Below are positions 24,165 to 32,739 of a stretch of 64,000 bases of DNA, piece after piece. Position 1 is the first letter of the stretch, and each line of letters opens with the position of its first letter. A model generated the notes under the pieces. It was not told where the DNA came from, searched no databases, and worked only from the letters and a program-made list of their open reading frames with translations. Origin of the DNA: DSVZ01 sp037439785 (lineage in GTDB: Bacteria; Verrucomicrobiota; Verrucomicrobiia; Limisphaerales; J093); assembly GCA_037439785.1 (NCBI GenBank), contig JBBIVJ010000007.1, forward strand, positions 65,080 to 129,079, read 5' to 3'. The translations under genes were made by a program, and so were the position numbers.

Positions 24165-27077
24165 TCAGCGGCCCGCAGGTTGAGGCGCCGCGACCAGTGC
24201 GCGCAGTTGCTCCGGCGTCACCGCTGTCCTCGGCCGGAACCGCGGTCCGGCCATGTAGTCCAGCAGGCTGCGCCGGAACTGGCGCCGGACGGGGTCATCG
24301 TCCGGGCCGGTGTCGAGGTCCACGCTGCACACCAGGAGCCGGCCGGGTCCGACGCGGGCCTCGAACACCAGGCCCAGGCGACGGTTGGTGAACCAGTCAT
24401 CAATCACCTGCACCAGCGGGCGCAGGCGGCGGGGCAACGCCTCCAGCCGCAGCGCGCCGGCGCGGGTGATCAGGTACCACCACTGCCAGTTGCTGTGGGC
24501 GTCGGTGGGGAAGGCGGCAAAGAGCGGATGCGCCGGGTCGCAGAGAATCCCCAGGGTGTGCGGCGGCTGCCGGCCGGTCCAGGCGGTGTTCCAGAAGATG
24601 CTCGAGAACCCCAGCGCCACCGGGCCGTGGCGCGGGTCGGCGGCCACCTGGTCCCGGGGTACCAGCCAGAGCACCCGGCCGCCGGCGTTCAAGACGTCCA
24701 GGGCCGTGCGGTCCAGTTGGTGCACCACCGTGATGGCCGGCGGCACTTGCGTGGAGACCGCCGCGGGATAGACCCAGAGGTCCCAGTCATTTTCAAAGGC
24801 CGCGCCGCCGCCGTCGCTTCCCGGGCGGGAGGAGGTTTCGGTCAGTCGCACCACCAGGCGGTACCGCGCCGGGACGGGCAGGTCGGCCAGCGGAAGGCGC
24901 AGGGTGCCCAGGGCTTGGCCGGAGCCCGGGGCTATGTCCTGCCGCGTGAACCGTGCCTGCCGGTGCACCGCGCCGTGATCGTCCACCAACCGGCAGTCGG
25001 CTGTGACCTGGTGCAGCGGCGCGGGGCCGAAATGCGCCACGGCGATTTCCGCCTCGAGCCTCTCCCCCTCCCGAAAGACGCGCCGGGGCAGGCGTGCCAG
25101 CGGAACGGTGTGGTGGCAGAACCGGCGGAACTCCCCGGCGGTCACGTAGCCCTTGGATTCCCAGAAGGCATCCAGCACGCCCACCAGGGCGGTGCCCTGG
25201 CCGGGGAAGTCGTGCAGGTCGAGCAGTTGAAAGCCGCCCAGGCCCGGCGTGCGCAGGGCCGATTCGATCTCCTCCTTGTAGCAGAGGGTCTGCAGCCGGC
25301 CAGAGGCGTGCAGAAAGTCGCGCGCCTGTCCGAGCATCCCCTGCGCCCGGAGCGAGTCGCGGAAGATTTCGAAGTTCCGCGGCTTGAGGAGCCCGGTGTA
25401 GCGGTGCAGGCCGGAGAAATCAGGGTAGGCGCACCATTGGCCGATCTCGTGGCTGACCACCGGGACGGCGTGCGCGGCCACATAGGCGCGGTAGTCGGTG
25501 ACCGTCTCGGGCGAGCGGGCGTTGAGGCGGGACTTCAGGCCGGCGCCCCAGGCGTGGATGCGGGGGTCGGGGGTGACGTGGAACTGGTCTTCGGGCAGTT
25601 GCGGCCAGCCGGAGCCACCGGCGTAAAGGCGGCGGGGGTCAGCGGCCCGGTGGTGGGCGACCCATGGGCGGAGATACTCGGCGTGGCGCGGGCCGCCGGG
25701 CTCGTTGCCGGCGACCAGCATCACAAACGAGGGGTGGTTGCCGTAGGCGCGCAGGATGCGGTCGGCCTCGCGGTACAGCCAGGCGTCCACCGGCCGTCCG
25801 TCGCCGAGGGTGGTGGATTGGTTGGGCCAGGTGGCGCATTCGACCTGGAGGTACACCCCGAGTTCATCAGCGGCCACGAAGGCGGCCTCCGGTGGGCAGT
25901 GCGAGTGGAACCGCAAATGGTTCAGGCCATGCGCGCGCGCGACGTCCAACACCCGACGCCAGGAGGCCACGTCGGTGGGCGGATGGCCCGTGCGGGGAAA
26001 GACCGAGCACTCGAGCGTGCCGCGCAGGAAGACCGGGCGGCCGTTGAGGGTGAACTGCGTGCCGGCGGTGGCGAAGTCGCGCAAGCCGAAGACCGTCTCC
26101 GCCCTGGCCGGCTCGCCGCCCCCCTCCGGCACCAACGTCGCAATCAACCGGTACAGGGCCGGATGGAACTCATCCCACAACGCCGCCTCCGGACCCAGGC
26201 TGTGGGTGAACTCGTGCTCTGCCCCCTCGGCGGTCCAGGTGACCGGGTGGCGGGCCCGGAAGCCGCCCCGGTCGGTTCCCCGGGCGGGCATGCATTCCAG
26301 CAGCAACAGGCCGCTGCCGGCGCCGGTGCCGGCGTTGCCCAGTTGCAGCCGCACCCGGGCGGTCCGCGTGGCGGCCCCGGGAAAGACCTGCACCTGCTCG
26401 ATCCACACCGGCGGGGTCGCGCGCAGTTCGAGGCGGCCGACGATGCCGTTCCAATTGCCCTGGGTGTGGTCGCTGATGCTGTGGGCGTTTTCGCCCACGT
26501 CCACGATGCGGCGGTTGTCCACCCGCACCGTCAAGCGGTACCGGCCCGGGCGGGGCAGGACGCCCAGATCGTATTCGTGCGGGGTGGACAGGCTGTCGTT
26601 CGCGCCCAGAAACCGTTCATCCCACCAGACCCGCGTTTCCCAGTGCGGCCGCTCCAGAAACAGGACCACGCGCCGGCCGGCCCACGCGGCGGGCACGGTC
26701 ACTTCCCGTTGATACCAGGCCACGCCCACGTAGTGGCGCTCGGGTTGGAGCCAAAAGGGCACCTTGACCCGGCCCGGCTCGCGGTACGGCGCCCACTCCG
26801 GCTCGGTGAACCACGACCGGTCCACAATCCCGCCGGTCCAGGGCGTATGGGTGGTAATGGGGTCGCCCCAGCCCTGGGCGGTCAGCACGCCGGGCAGGCG
26901 CACCCGCTCCGGCAGGGGACGGGCAAACCACCCGGCCGCCACTCCAGCATCCTCCCGGTCCAATGCCAGCCGCCAGCGCCCGGCCAGGGAGAGGGTGTCC
27001 TCTCCGCCGCGGACCCCGGCACCGCACGCGATTCCTGCCCCGACCAGCACCCGGCCCAGCCACACGCGGATGTTCAC
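24165..27077 (-). CDS. Exported GH2-family glycoside hydrolase
   Basis: A 970-residue enzyme of the beta-galactosidase/glucuronidase type. It has a signal peptide (VNIRVWLGRVLVGAGIACGAG), a sugar-binding jelly roll (about 28-220, SLAGRWRL to WNGIVGRLEL), an Ig-like domain (about 225-335) and the TIM barrel from F-T-L-N-G-R-P-V-F-L-R-G (about 342). The acid/base pair Asn458-Glu459 is in AGNEPGG, and the likely nucleophile Glu544 is in VVSHEIGQW. A further C-terminal beta region follows. The open frame reaches 27596 across rpmB on the other strand. The GTG at 27077 precedes the signal peptide. The exact substrate cannot be read. Confidence 0.88.
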   Translation of the reverse strand: MNIRVWLGRVLVGAGIACGAGVRGGEDTLSLAGRWRLALDREDAGVAAGWFARPLPERVRLPGVLTAQGWGDPITTHTPWTGGIVDRSWFTEPEWAPYREPGRVKVPFWLQPERHYVGVAWYQREVTVPAAWAGRRVVLFLERPHWETRVWWDERFLGANDSLSTPHEYDLGVLPRPGRYRLTVRVDNRRIVDVGENAHSISDHTQGNWNGIVGRLELRATPPVWIEQVQVFPGAATRTARVRLQLGNAGTGAGSGLLLLECMPARGTDRGGFRARHPVTWTAEGAEHEFTHSLGPEAALWDEFHPALYRLIATLVPEGGGEPARAETVFGLRDFATAGTQFTLNGRPVFLRGTLECSVFPRTGHPPTDVASWRRVLDVARAHGLNHLRFHSHCPPEAAFVAADELGVYLQVECATWPNQSTTLGDGRPVDAWLYREADRILRAYGNHPSFVMLVAGNEPGGPRHAEYLRPWVAHHRAADPRRLYAGGSGWPQLPEDQFHVTPDPRIHAWGAGLKSRLNARSPETVTDYRAYVAAHAVPVVSHEIGQWCAYPDFSGLHRYTGLLKPRNFEIFRDSLRAQGMLGQARDFLHASGRLQTLCYKEEIESALRTPGLGGFQLLDLHDFPGQGTALVGVLDAFWESKGYVTAGEFRRFCHHTVPLARLPRRVFREGERLEAEIAVAHFGPAPLHQVTADCRLVDDHGAVHRQARFTRQDIAPGSGQALGTLRLPLADLPVPARYRLVVRLTETSSRPGSDGGGAAFENDWDLWVYPAAVSTQVPPAITVVHQLDRTALDVLNAGGRVLWLVPRDQVAADPRHGPVALGFSSIFWNTAWTGRQPPHTLGILCDPAHPLFAAFPTDAHSNWQWWYLITRAGALRLEALPRRLRPLVQVIDDWFTNRRLGLVFEARVGPGRLLVCSVDLDTGPDDDPVRRQFRRSLLDYMAGPRFRPRTAVTPEQLRALVAAPQPAGR

Positions 27078-27141
27078 GCGCCGAGCAAACGCCCCCACCG
27101 CCGCCCTGGCGAGCGCGAAAGCGCCGCCCCCAAACTCCGGC

Positions 27142-27170
27142 TTGCGCCGGGGGCCGGAACCTGCCACTAT
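27142..27170 (+). promoter_or_regulatory. Candidate promoter of rpmB
   Basis: TTGCGC (27142-27147), 17 bases, CACTAT (27165-27170), ending 13 bases before the ATG at 27184, so the leader would be about 7 bases. Confidence 0.35.
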
Positions 27171-27183
27171 CTCCGGCTTTGTT

Positions 27184-27477
27184 ATGGCGAGAATTTGTGC
27201 ACTCACCGGCAAACGCCCCATCAAGGGCAATCGCATCTGGCGCAGCGGCAAGCCCAAGAAACAGGGCGGCATCGGCACCCACGTCACCGCCATCACCAAG
27301 CGCCGCTTTTTCCCCAACCTCCAACGGGTCAAGGCGGTGGTCAACGGCCGCGTCCGGTACATCCGCGTCGCCGCCTCGGCCATCAAGAAGGGCCTGGTGG
27401 TCAAACCGCCCCGGCGGGATTGGAAACCCGGCACGGCAAAAACGGCCGCCCCGGCCGGCGCCGGACAGACCGCCTGA
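27184..27477 (+). CDS. rpmB: 50S ribosomal protein L28
   Basis: A 97-residue ribosomal protein. It begins MARICALTGKRPIKGNRI and continues through THVTAITKRRFFPNLQRV and VNGRVRYIRVAASAIKKG, all matching bacterial L28. The C-terminal 20 residues are a Lys/Pro/Ala extension. Only one cysteine is present, so this is the zinc-free form. The open frame extends well upstream only as a shadow of GH2. rpmG is not adjacent. Confidence 0.95.
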   Translation: MARICALTGKRPIKGNRIWRSGKPKKQGGIGTHVTAITKRRFFPNLQRVKAVVNGRVRYIRVAASAIKKGLVVKPPRRDWKPGTAKTAAPAGAGQTA

Positions 27478-27487
27478 ACCGGCCCTG

Positions 27488-27509
27488 CCCACTCCGGGCG
27501 AGGAGTGGG
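27488..27509 (+). terminator. Possible weak terminator hairpin after rpmB
   Basis: A perfect 8-bp stem CCCACTCC/GGAGTGGG with loop GGGCGA starts 11 bases after the rpmB stop. The following sequence (GCCTCGCCTACTTTG) has no clean T-run, so intrinsic termination is uncertain. Confidence 0.35.
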
Positions 27510-27587
27510 GCCTCGCCTACTTTGTCGTCCCCGCCCACCGCCGTGCCCGCTCCCGTGCGAGGCGGCGCTTCCCGCGCCGGTTCGCTC

Positions 27588-27615
27588 TTGACGCAACGGG
27601 CGGCTGTGATTGCAT
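27588..27615 (+). promoter_or_regulatory. Candidate promoter of the lipoprotein gene
   Basis: TTGACG (27588-27593), 16 bases, TTGCAT (27610-27615), ending 7 bases before the ATG at 27623. The -35 is strong and the -10 moderate. Confidence 0.35.
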
Positions 27616-27622
27616 CCGCCGC

Positions 27623-28009
27623 ATGAAATGCAACTGGTGGCTCCTGCTGGTGGTGTTTTGCTTCGTGTCCCTGACGCCGGGCTGTTACTCGACGGTGGAA
27701 GGGCGGAAACGGGCGGGCCTTCCCTTCCGCAAGGACCGGCTGGAAAGCCGCTATGAGCGCATACCGGCAGAAGTTTTTGCCGCCGCCAAGGCCGTGCTGG
27801 CTGACATGGGCACCCTGACCGGGGAAAACACCATCGCCAGTACCCTCGAGGCCAAGGTGGACAACAACACCATCTGGGTGAAGGTCGCCGAGGTCGAGCC
27901 CGGCATCACCCAGGTGTGGGTGCAGGCCCGCCGCAATGCGCTGGCCGGCAACGTGGACGTGGCCAGCGAGGTGGACAAGCGCATCGCCCTCGAACTTCAG
28001 GCCCGCTGA
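27623..28009 (+). CDS. Small lipoprotein, DUF3568-like
   Basis: A 128-residue protein with a lipoprotein signal: hydrophobic WLLLVVFCFVSLTPG, then Cys21. The mature part (RYERIPAEVFAAAKAVLADMG, then NTIASTLEAKVDNNTIWVKV and TQVWVQARRNA) alternates one helix with beta strands as in the DUF3568 family. The function is unknown and it is presumably anchored in an envelope membrane. The last 13 bases overlap the convergent TPR gene, and a strong hairpin lies just beyond the stop. Confidence 0.75.
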   Translation: MKCNWWLLLVVFCFVSLTPGCYSTVEGRKRAGLPFRKDRLESRYERIPAEVFAAAKAVLADMGTLTGENTIASTLEAKVDNNTIWVKVAEVEPGITQVWVQARRNALAGNVDVASEVDKRIALELQAR

Positions 28010-29220
28010 GGCGGACCGCTTTTTAGCCCCATCCGGGGATCCGCCGAGCCCGGCTTCAACGCCGGGCTCGTTCGTTTGGCCGCCAGTTGGCGGGGCAGCA
28101 GGGCCAGACGCCGCCGCGCCTGCTCGGCGGCCGGGGCGGCGGGGTCGCGCTCGATGATGCGCTCCAGCGCGCGCTGCGCGGCGGCCGGGTCCGGCGGATC
28201 GTCCAGGTGCACATCCGCCAGCAGGTTCAACCAGTGCACGACCTGCTGGGCCGGGGCGTGGGGCTGGGCGATGAGCTGCTCGAGCTGCTCGGCGGCCAGG
28301 TCGGGGCGGTGAAATTCCTGGCGGTACAACAGCGCCAGCTCTTCGCGGGTCCGGTTGTCCTCGGGGAACCGCTCCAACTGCGCCACCAGTTGCTCGGCGC
28401 GAGCGTGGGGGTCGCTGTCGCGGGGCGTGATCTGCGGCGGCTCGCCCCTCAGGCCAAGCCGGTCCGGGGCGCGCGGCACCTCCGGGCGCCGACGCTGGCG
28501 CTGGTCTTCGAGCATGGCCTGGGGCGTGAGATGGGCCAGCCGCTGGCGGGCCAGATGGGCTTCCGGAGTGCCGGGCAACAGGTGTTCGATGCGCTCGAGC
28601 GCGGCCCGGGCCGCCGCGCGGTCGCCTGCCAGGCGCAGATGCCATTCCGCCAGGCGCAACAGGGCAAAGGCCACGTTCCGGGGGGCGAGGCCCGGCTGCG
28701 CCAGGCAGGACCCGATGGTGGCAGTGGCGGCCGGCAGGTCCCGCAGGTCTTCGGCCTGGATTTCCGCCAGCAGCATCAGCCCCCGGAAATGGCCCGGGAA
28801 CCGCTCGAGCTGCGCCCGCACTTCGGCCGCGGCCTCGAGGTAACGCCCCTGCTTGCGCCGCGCCTCCGCCACCGAGAAGAACGGCTCGGGGTCGGGCGCT
28901 CTCCCCCCGCCGTCAAAAAGGCTGCCGGCCCAGCGTCCCAGACTCTCCGCCAGGCTGGGCACCCAGATCAGGGCCAGGATCAGGCCCCCTACCGCGGCCA
29001 TCGGCACGCCGACAAAGGCCGTGACCTCGTCCCATCGCACGAACAACGGCCCCACCACCCACCCCAGAAAAGCCAGGTCCGCCGCGGTGGCCAGGAGGCG
29101 GACGACCAGCGCCGGCCGGTCCTCGCTGCGCCGCCAGACCCGGCGGAATGCCCAGATCAGCAGGCCGAGGAAGGCTCCCCACGCCGCCACAAACAGCAGG
29201 GTCTTGAACACGGTGACCAT
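27997..29220 (-). CDS. Membrane-anchored TPR protein
   Basis: A 407-residue protein with three membrane segments in the first 110 residues (FKTLLFVAAWGAFLGLLIWAF; LLATAADLAFLGWVVGPLFV; VPMAAVGGLILALIWVPSL). These are followed by a cytoplasmic array of TPR-like helices (E-A-R-R-K-Q-G-R-Y-L-E-A-A-A-E-V; R-L-A-E-W-H-L-R-L-A-G-D-R-A-A-A) to about residue 385 and a charged tail. It resembles envelope-associated scaffolds. No catalytic motif is seen. It lies 43 bases downstream of pilT on the same strand. Confidence 0.75.
   Translation of the reverse strand: MVTVFKTLLFVAAWGAFLGLLIWAFRRVWRRSEDRPALVVRLLATAADLAFLGWVVGPLFVRWDEVTAFVGVPMAAVGGLILALIWVPSLAESLGRWAGSLFDGGGRAPDPEPFFSVAEARRKQGRYLEAAAEVRAQLERFPGHFRGLMLLAEIQAEDLRDLPAATATIGSCLAQPGLAPRNVAFALLRLAEWHLRLAGDRAAARAALERIEHLLPGTPEAHLARQRLAHLTPQAMLEDQRQRRRPEVPRAPDRLGLRGEPPQITPRDSDPHARAEQLVAQLERFPEDNRTREELALLYRQEFHRPDLAAEQLEQLIAQPHAPAQQVVHWLNLLADVHLDDPPDPAAAQRALERIIERDPAAPAAEQARRRLALLPRQLAAKRTSPALKPGSADPRMGLKSGPPQRA
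28045..28076 (+). terminator. Intrinsic terminator embedded in a convergent gene
   Basis: A perfect 10-bp stem CGAGCCCGGC (28045-28054) pairs with GCCGGGCTCG (28061-28070) around TTCAAC and is followed by TTCGTTT. It begins 36 bases after the lipoprotein stop and lies wholly inside the 3' coding end of the minus-strand gene ending at 27997. Confidence 0.6.
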
Positions 29221-29263
29221 ACATGCCCGCCGGTCCGCCCTGCTCCGCCGCGGCGGAGTCGGC

Positions 29264-30331
29264 TTAGACGGCGGCGGCGCTCTTGCTCAGGCGTTCCGGT
29301 TGCCGCGCCCGGCTCAGCGCCACGTCGTAGCTGATCAGGCAGCGGCGGTACAAATCGCTCAGACAGGCGTCGAACAAAACCATCCCGTCCCTGGCGCCGG
29401 TTTGGAGGATGGTCTCCAGCAGGTGAAGCTGGTTTTCGCGGATGACCTTGCGGACCGCGGGGGTGGCCACGAGCAGTTCGTAGGCGAGGGTGCGCCGGGC
29501 GCGGTCCACGCTGGGCAGCAGTTCCTGGCAGATGATGCCCTGCAGGCAACTGGCCAGTTGCAGGATGATCTGCCGCTGGGCCGCGCCCTCGAACACGCCG
29601 ATGATCCGCTCCAGCGCGTGCCCCACGCTGGGCGAGTGCAGCGTGGCCAGGACCAGATGGCCCGTCTCCGCCGCTGTCAGCGCCGTGGCGATGGCCTCGT
29701 GGTCCCGCATCTCGCCGATGGCAATCACGTCCGGGTCCTGGCGCAGAACGTGGATCAGCGCCCGCGAAAACGAGGGGGTGTCGGTCAGCACCTCCTGTTG
29801 CACCACAATGGCCCGCCGGGAGGGGTGCACAAACTCGATCGGGTCCTCGATGGTCACGATCTTGCACCGCCGCTCCCGGTTGATGAGGTCCACCAGGCAG
29901 TTGAGCGTGGTGGTCTTGCCCGCGCCGGCCGGACCGGCAATCAGCAGCAGGCCCACCGGCCGCCGCGCCAGCTCGTCCAGCTTCGCCGGCAACCCCAGCT
30001 CGGCCCGGTCGGGAATGACCTCCCCCACAAACCGCAGGCTGAATTCCGGATGCCCGGCCCGGCTGTATACGGTCAACCGCACCCGTCCCACCGGTGGTGG
30101 GCAGTTCAGGGAGGCGCACCATTCCCGCTCCCGCTCGAAGGCCGCCCGCTGGGCGGGAGTCAGCACCGCGGCCGCCAGCGCCTCGAGGTCCGCCTCGGTC
30201 CACGGCGCCCCTTCAAGGAACAACTCGCCGTTGATGCGGAAGGCCGGCGGCAGGCCGGCCACCAGGTGGAGGTCGGAGGCGCCCCGTTCATGGGCCTCGG
30301 CCAGCAGGGCATCCAGGCGCTTGCGGCTCAT
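29264..30331 (-). CDS. pilT: Type IV pilus retraction ATPase PilT
   Basis: PilT powers pilus retraction as a hexameric cytoplasmic ATPase. The 355-residue product shows an N-terminal ASDLHL segment, Walker A AGPAGAGKTTT, the Asp box KIVTIEDPIEFVH, Walker B-region IAIGEMRDHEAIATAL and the His box LATLHSPS. A C-terminal VRKVIRENQ segment matches the PilT AIRNLIRE region. The open frame starts at 30511, but the ATG at 30331 gives MSRKRLDALLAEA. It lies directly behind a TPR gene and before another, with no other pilus genes in the window. Confidence 0.92.
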   Translation of the reverse strand: MSRKRLDALLAEAHERGASDLHLVAGLPPAFRINGELFLEGAPWTEADLEALAAAVLTPAQRAAFEREREWCASLNCPPPVGRVRLTVYSRAGHPEFSLRFVGEVIPDRAELGLPAKLDELARRPVGLLLIAGPAGAGKTTTLNCLVDLINRERRCKIVTIEDPIEFVHPSRRAIVVQQEVLTDTPSFSRALIHVLRQDPDVIAIGEMRDHEAIATALTAAETGHLVLATLHSPSVGHALERIIGVFEGAAQRQIILQLASCLQGIICQELLPSVDRARRTLAYELLVATPAVRKVIRENQLHLLETILQTGARDGMVLFDACLSDLYRRCLISYDVALSRARQPERLSKSAAAV

Positions 30332-30332
30332 G

Positions 30333-31112
30333 TCAGCCGCTCCACCAGCGCCGCCAGCAGCCCAGCCAGCGCTGCCAGGTGGTGAGGCCGGCCAGGTCCG
30401 CGTCCAGGCCGCGGGCCTCGGGGCATTCCGGGTCCAACTGCCGCGCCCGCTCCAGGGCCAGCCGGGCCTCAGCGACCCACCCCAGGGCCAGTTGGCCGCG
30501 GCCCACTTCAAGCCAGAGCACCGCCGCGGCCGCCTCGAGGGCCAGCGCCTGGCGGGCCAGTTTCAACGCCAGCACCGGTGCCCGGTACAGGCGGTACACG
30601 CGCGCTGCCAACCAGGGCCACAACCAGTCCGCCGGCGCCGCGGCGAGCGCCTTGCTGAAACAGTAGTCCGAGCGCCGCTCGCGGCGGGCCAGCAACACCT
30701 CGCCCCGCGCCAGCCACAGGGCCGGCGCGCCGACCGGCTCCCGCAACGAGGCATCCGAAAAGGCCAGCGCCGCCTCCAGGTCCCCGGCCCGGGCACAGGT
30801 CACGGCCTTGAGGGCAAGCAGCTCGGGGTCCTCGGGAAGGCGTTCGAGCGCCCGGTCGGCCCACGCCCGGGCTTCCTCCACCTCGTTCAACTCGAGCAGC
30901 AGGCGCACCTGACCGGCCCAGGCGGGCGCCAGGTGGGGGTTGCGCTGCGCGACGCGGCTGAAGTGCCGCAGCGCCGCCTCGAAATAGCCGGCGCGAAAGA
31001 CGCGGTCCGCCTCCGCCAACCCCTGCGCCTCCTCGACCGGAGCGGTCTCGGTGCGGGCGGCGCCCTCTTCCTCGTGAAGGTCCCCGAATTCGAGGTGAGC
31101 AAAGCGGCTCAT
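30333..31112 (-). CDS. TPR-repeat protein upstream of pilT
   Basis: A 259-residue helical-repeat protein. An acidic leader (HLEFGDLHEEEGAA) is followed by four or five TPR-like hairpins (VFRAGYFEAALRHFSRVAQRNP; EVEEARAWADRALERLPEDP; AGDLEAALAFSDAS; AEARLALERARQLDPECPEA), and the tail is Trp-rich (W-Q-R-W-L-G-C-W-R-R-W-W). The stop lies one base before the pilT start, so the genes are coupled. A role in pilus regulation is possible but only inferred from position. Confidence 0.75.
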   Translation of the reverse strand: MSRFAHLEFGDLHEEEGAARTETAPVEEAQGLAEADRVFRAGYFEAALRHFSRVAQRNPHLAPAWAGQVRLLLELNEVEEARAWADRALERLPEDPELLALKAVTCARAGDLEAALAFSDASLREPVGAPALWLARGEVLLARRERRSDYCFSKALAAAPADWLWPWLAARVYRLYRAPVLALKLARQALALEAAAAVLWLEVGRGQLALGWVAEARLALERARQLDPECPEARGLDADLAGLTTWQRWLGCWRRWWSG

Positions 31113-31197
31113 GGCGTGGGGCCGGCGGGCCGGCCACGACAAGGTAACGTTGCCGCCGCGGGCGGGCCAGCGGTTTCCCCCTCACCGCGCGTCGGCC

Positions 31198-32019
31198 TCA
31201 GAAAAACGGATTGTGTGCCCGCTCCTCGGCCACGGTGGTCAGAGGGCCGTGGCCGGGGCAGATCAGCGTCTCGGGCGGCAGCGACAGAATCTGACGGCGG
31301 ACGACCTCGCGGGCTGCGGCGGCGTCGCCGGGCACGCGGCCCATCGAGCCGGCGAACAGGGCGTCGCCCACGAAGGCCACGTGCGGGGCGTCTTCCGGCC
31401 AGTTGCCCACCAGGTAGGTCACGCCGTCCTCGGTGTGGCCGGGGGTGGGGCGATGGGTGATGCGCAGGCTGCCGAGCGGGACGCACTCCTGGGGGCGGTT
31501 GCGCTGGTCCACGGGGGCGTCCGGGCCGCTGGTGTGCAGCCGCAGCCGCGGGAAGCGCGCCCGCAGGGGCGCCACGCCGGCGACGTGGTCGGGATGGGCA
31601 TGGGTGAGGAACAGGTGCCGGGGCTGCAACGCCTCCCGCTCGATTTCGGCCAGGATCGGCGCCGCGTCGAAACCGGTGTCAAACACCGCCGCCTCGCGGG
31701 TGACCTCGTCCCAGACCAGGTAGGCGTGGACGGCCAGGCCCGCCTGGCGGGTGCTCAACACGCGCAGTTCGCGCCAACGGCCCAGGTCCACTGCCGCCGG
31801 CCGCCACCCTTCGGCCAGCGCCTGCAACCTGGCAGGGTCCAGTCCGAGCACGCGGGCCAGGCCGGCCCAGTCCACTGCGGCGGGCGGCCGCCCGGACTGT
31901 TCCCAACCGGCCAGTTCGGCCGGCCGCAACGCCGCGGCCGCCGCCACTTCTTCCAAAGACCGGCAGGCATGATGGCGCGCCTTCTGGAGCACGTCCCCAC
32001 TGTGGTCTTCCAACTCCAT
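31198..32019 (-). CDS. HTH-metallo-beta-lactamase fold fusion
   Basis: A 273-residue protein. Residues about 8-70 look like a Xre-type helix-turn-helix (ARHHACRSLEEVAAAAALRPAELAGWEQSGRPP), and the rest is a glyoxalase II-like metallo-hydrolase. The metal motif is His140-x-His142-x-Asp144-His145 (HAHPDH), with TPGHTEDGVTYLV and FVGDALFAGSMGR further on and a late ICPGHGP. Glyoxalase II and persulfide dioxygenases have this layout. The open frame to 32607 is antisense to the acetyltransferase. A good promoter precedes the ATG at 32019. Confidence 0.85.
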   Translation of the reverse strand: MELEDHSGDVLQKARHHACRSLEEVAAAAALRPAELAGWEQSGRPPAAVDWAGLARVLGLDPARLQALAEGWRPAAVDLGRWRELRVLSTRQAGLAVHAYLVWDEVTREAAVFDTGFDAAPILAEIEREALQPRHLFLTHAHPDHVAGVAPLRARFPRLRLHTSGPDAPVDQRNRPQECVPLGSLRITHRPTPGHTEDGVTYLVGNWPEDAPHVAFVGDALFAGSMGRVPGDAAAAREVVRRQILSLPPETLICPGHGPLTTVAEERAHNPFF

Positions 32020-32027
32020 GGCCGCGG

Positions 32028-32055
32028 AGCGTAGCCGTGAGCGGCCGGGGTGCAA
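32028..32055 (-). promoter_or_regulatory. Candidate promoter of the HTH-metallo-hydrolase gene
   Basis: Minus strand: TTGCAC (32055-32050), 16 bases, TACGCT (32033-32028), ending 8 bases before the ATG at 32019. It has good cores in both elements. Confidence 0.45.
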
Positions 32056-32116
32056 GCCGGGGCTGCCAACGGTTTTTTCCATTGCCGGGAGGGCGGCCCG
32101 TGGCTTCAACAAGAGC

Positions 32117-32659
32117 ATGACGGCCCTGCCGCCGGCCCTGGCCCTGTACCGCCTGCGTCTGGAGCGCGGGGCGCTGGACCGCCTGCCCGCTCCCACCTGG
32201 CCTCCCGGCTTCACGGTGCATGGATTCCGGGCGGGCGATGAGTCGCGGTGGGTGGCGGTGGTGGGCGAGGCCGACAGTTTGCTTCCGATCACCGGGGAGA
32301 CCTTTGCCCGGGCCTTCCCCGGTGAGCCGGCCGAGTTGGCACAGCGGGTAATGTTCCTGCAGGCGCCGGGCGGGGAAACGGTGGGCACGGTCACGGCGTG
32401 GCGGGGAGACGCCCGCGGAGGGCGGGTGCACTGGTTGGCGGTGCGGCCGGCCTGGCAACGCCGCGGGCTGGGAAACGGTTTGCTGCTGCTGGCCCTGAGC
32501 CGGCTGCGGGCCCTGGGGCACGACCGCGCCTGGTTGATCACCGAGGCCGGCCGGCCGCGGGCGTTGCGGCTGTACCGGCGCTGGGGGTTCGAGCCGGCGC
32601 TGCGCACGCCGGAGGACCGTCAGGTCTGGGAGGTCCTGCAACGCGCCGGCTGGGTGTAG
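32117..32659 (+). CDS. GNAT-family N-acetyltransferase
   Basis: A 180-residue acetyltransferase. The acetyl-CoA-binding core is VHWLAVRPAWQRRGLGNGLLLLAL (motif A, with the R/Q-x-x-G-x-G/A loop as R-R-G-L-G-N-G), followed by RAWLITEAGRPRALRLYRRWGF. The substrate is unknown. The open frame begins at 32018. The ATG at 32117 starts the conserved region, and a TTGCCG lies at the expected -35 distance (32082-32087). Confidence 0.87.
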   Translation: MTALPPALALYRLRLERGALDRLPAPTWPPGFTVHGFRAGDESRWVAVVGEADSLLPITGETFARAFPGEPAELAQRVMFLQAPGGETVGTVTAWRGDARGGRVHWLAVRPAWQRRGLGNGLLLLALSRLRALGHDRAWLITEAGRPRALRLYRRWGFEPALRTPEDRQVWEVLQRAGWV

Positions 32660-32739
32660 CCTCCGGGCAGGCCCGAGGCCGGCCGGGCGTCCGCTCCGGG
32701 CTTGCGCGGGTAGACGCAGGGCGGAAAGCATCCCCGACC

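Noticed and set aside
23901..27626. A 1241-codon open frame on the plus strand
   Set aside because: It is antisense to the GH2 gene over its whole length and encodes low-complexity His/Gln/Arg/Pro-rich text with no family match. High GC keeps antisense frames open.
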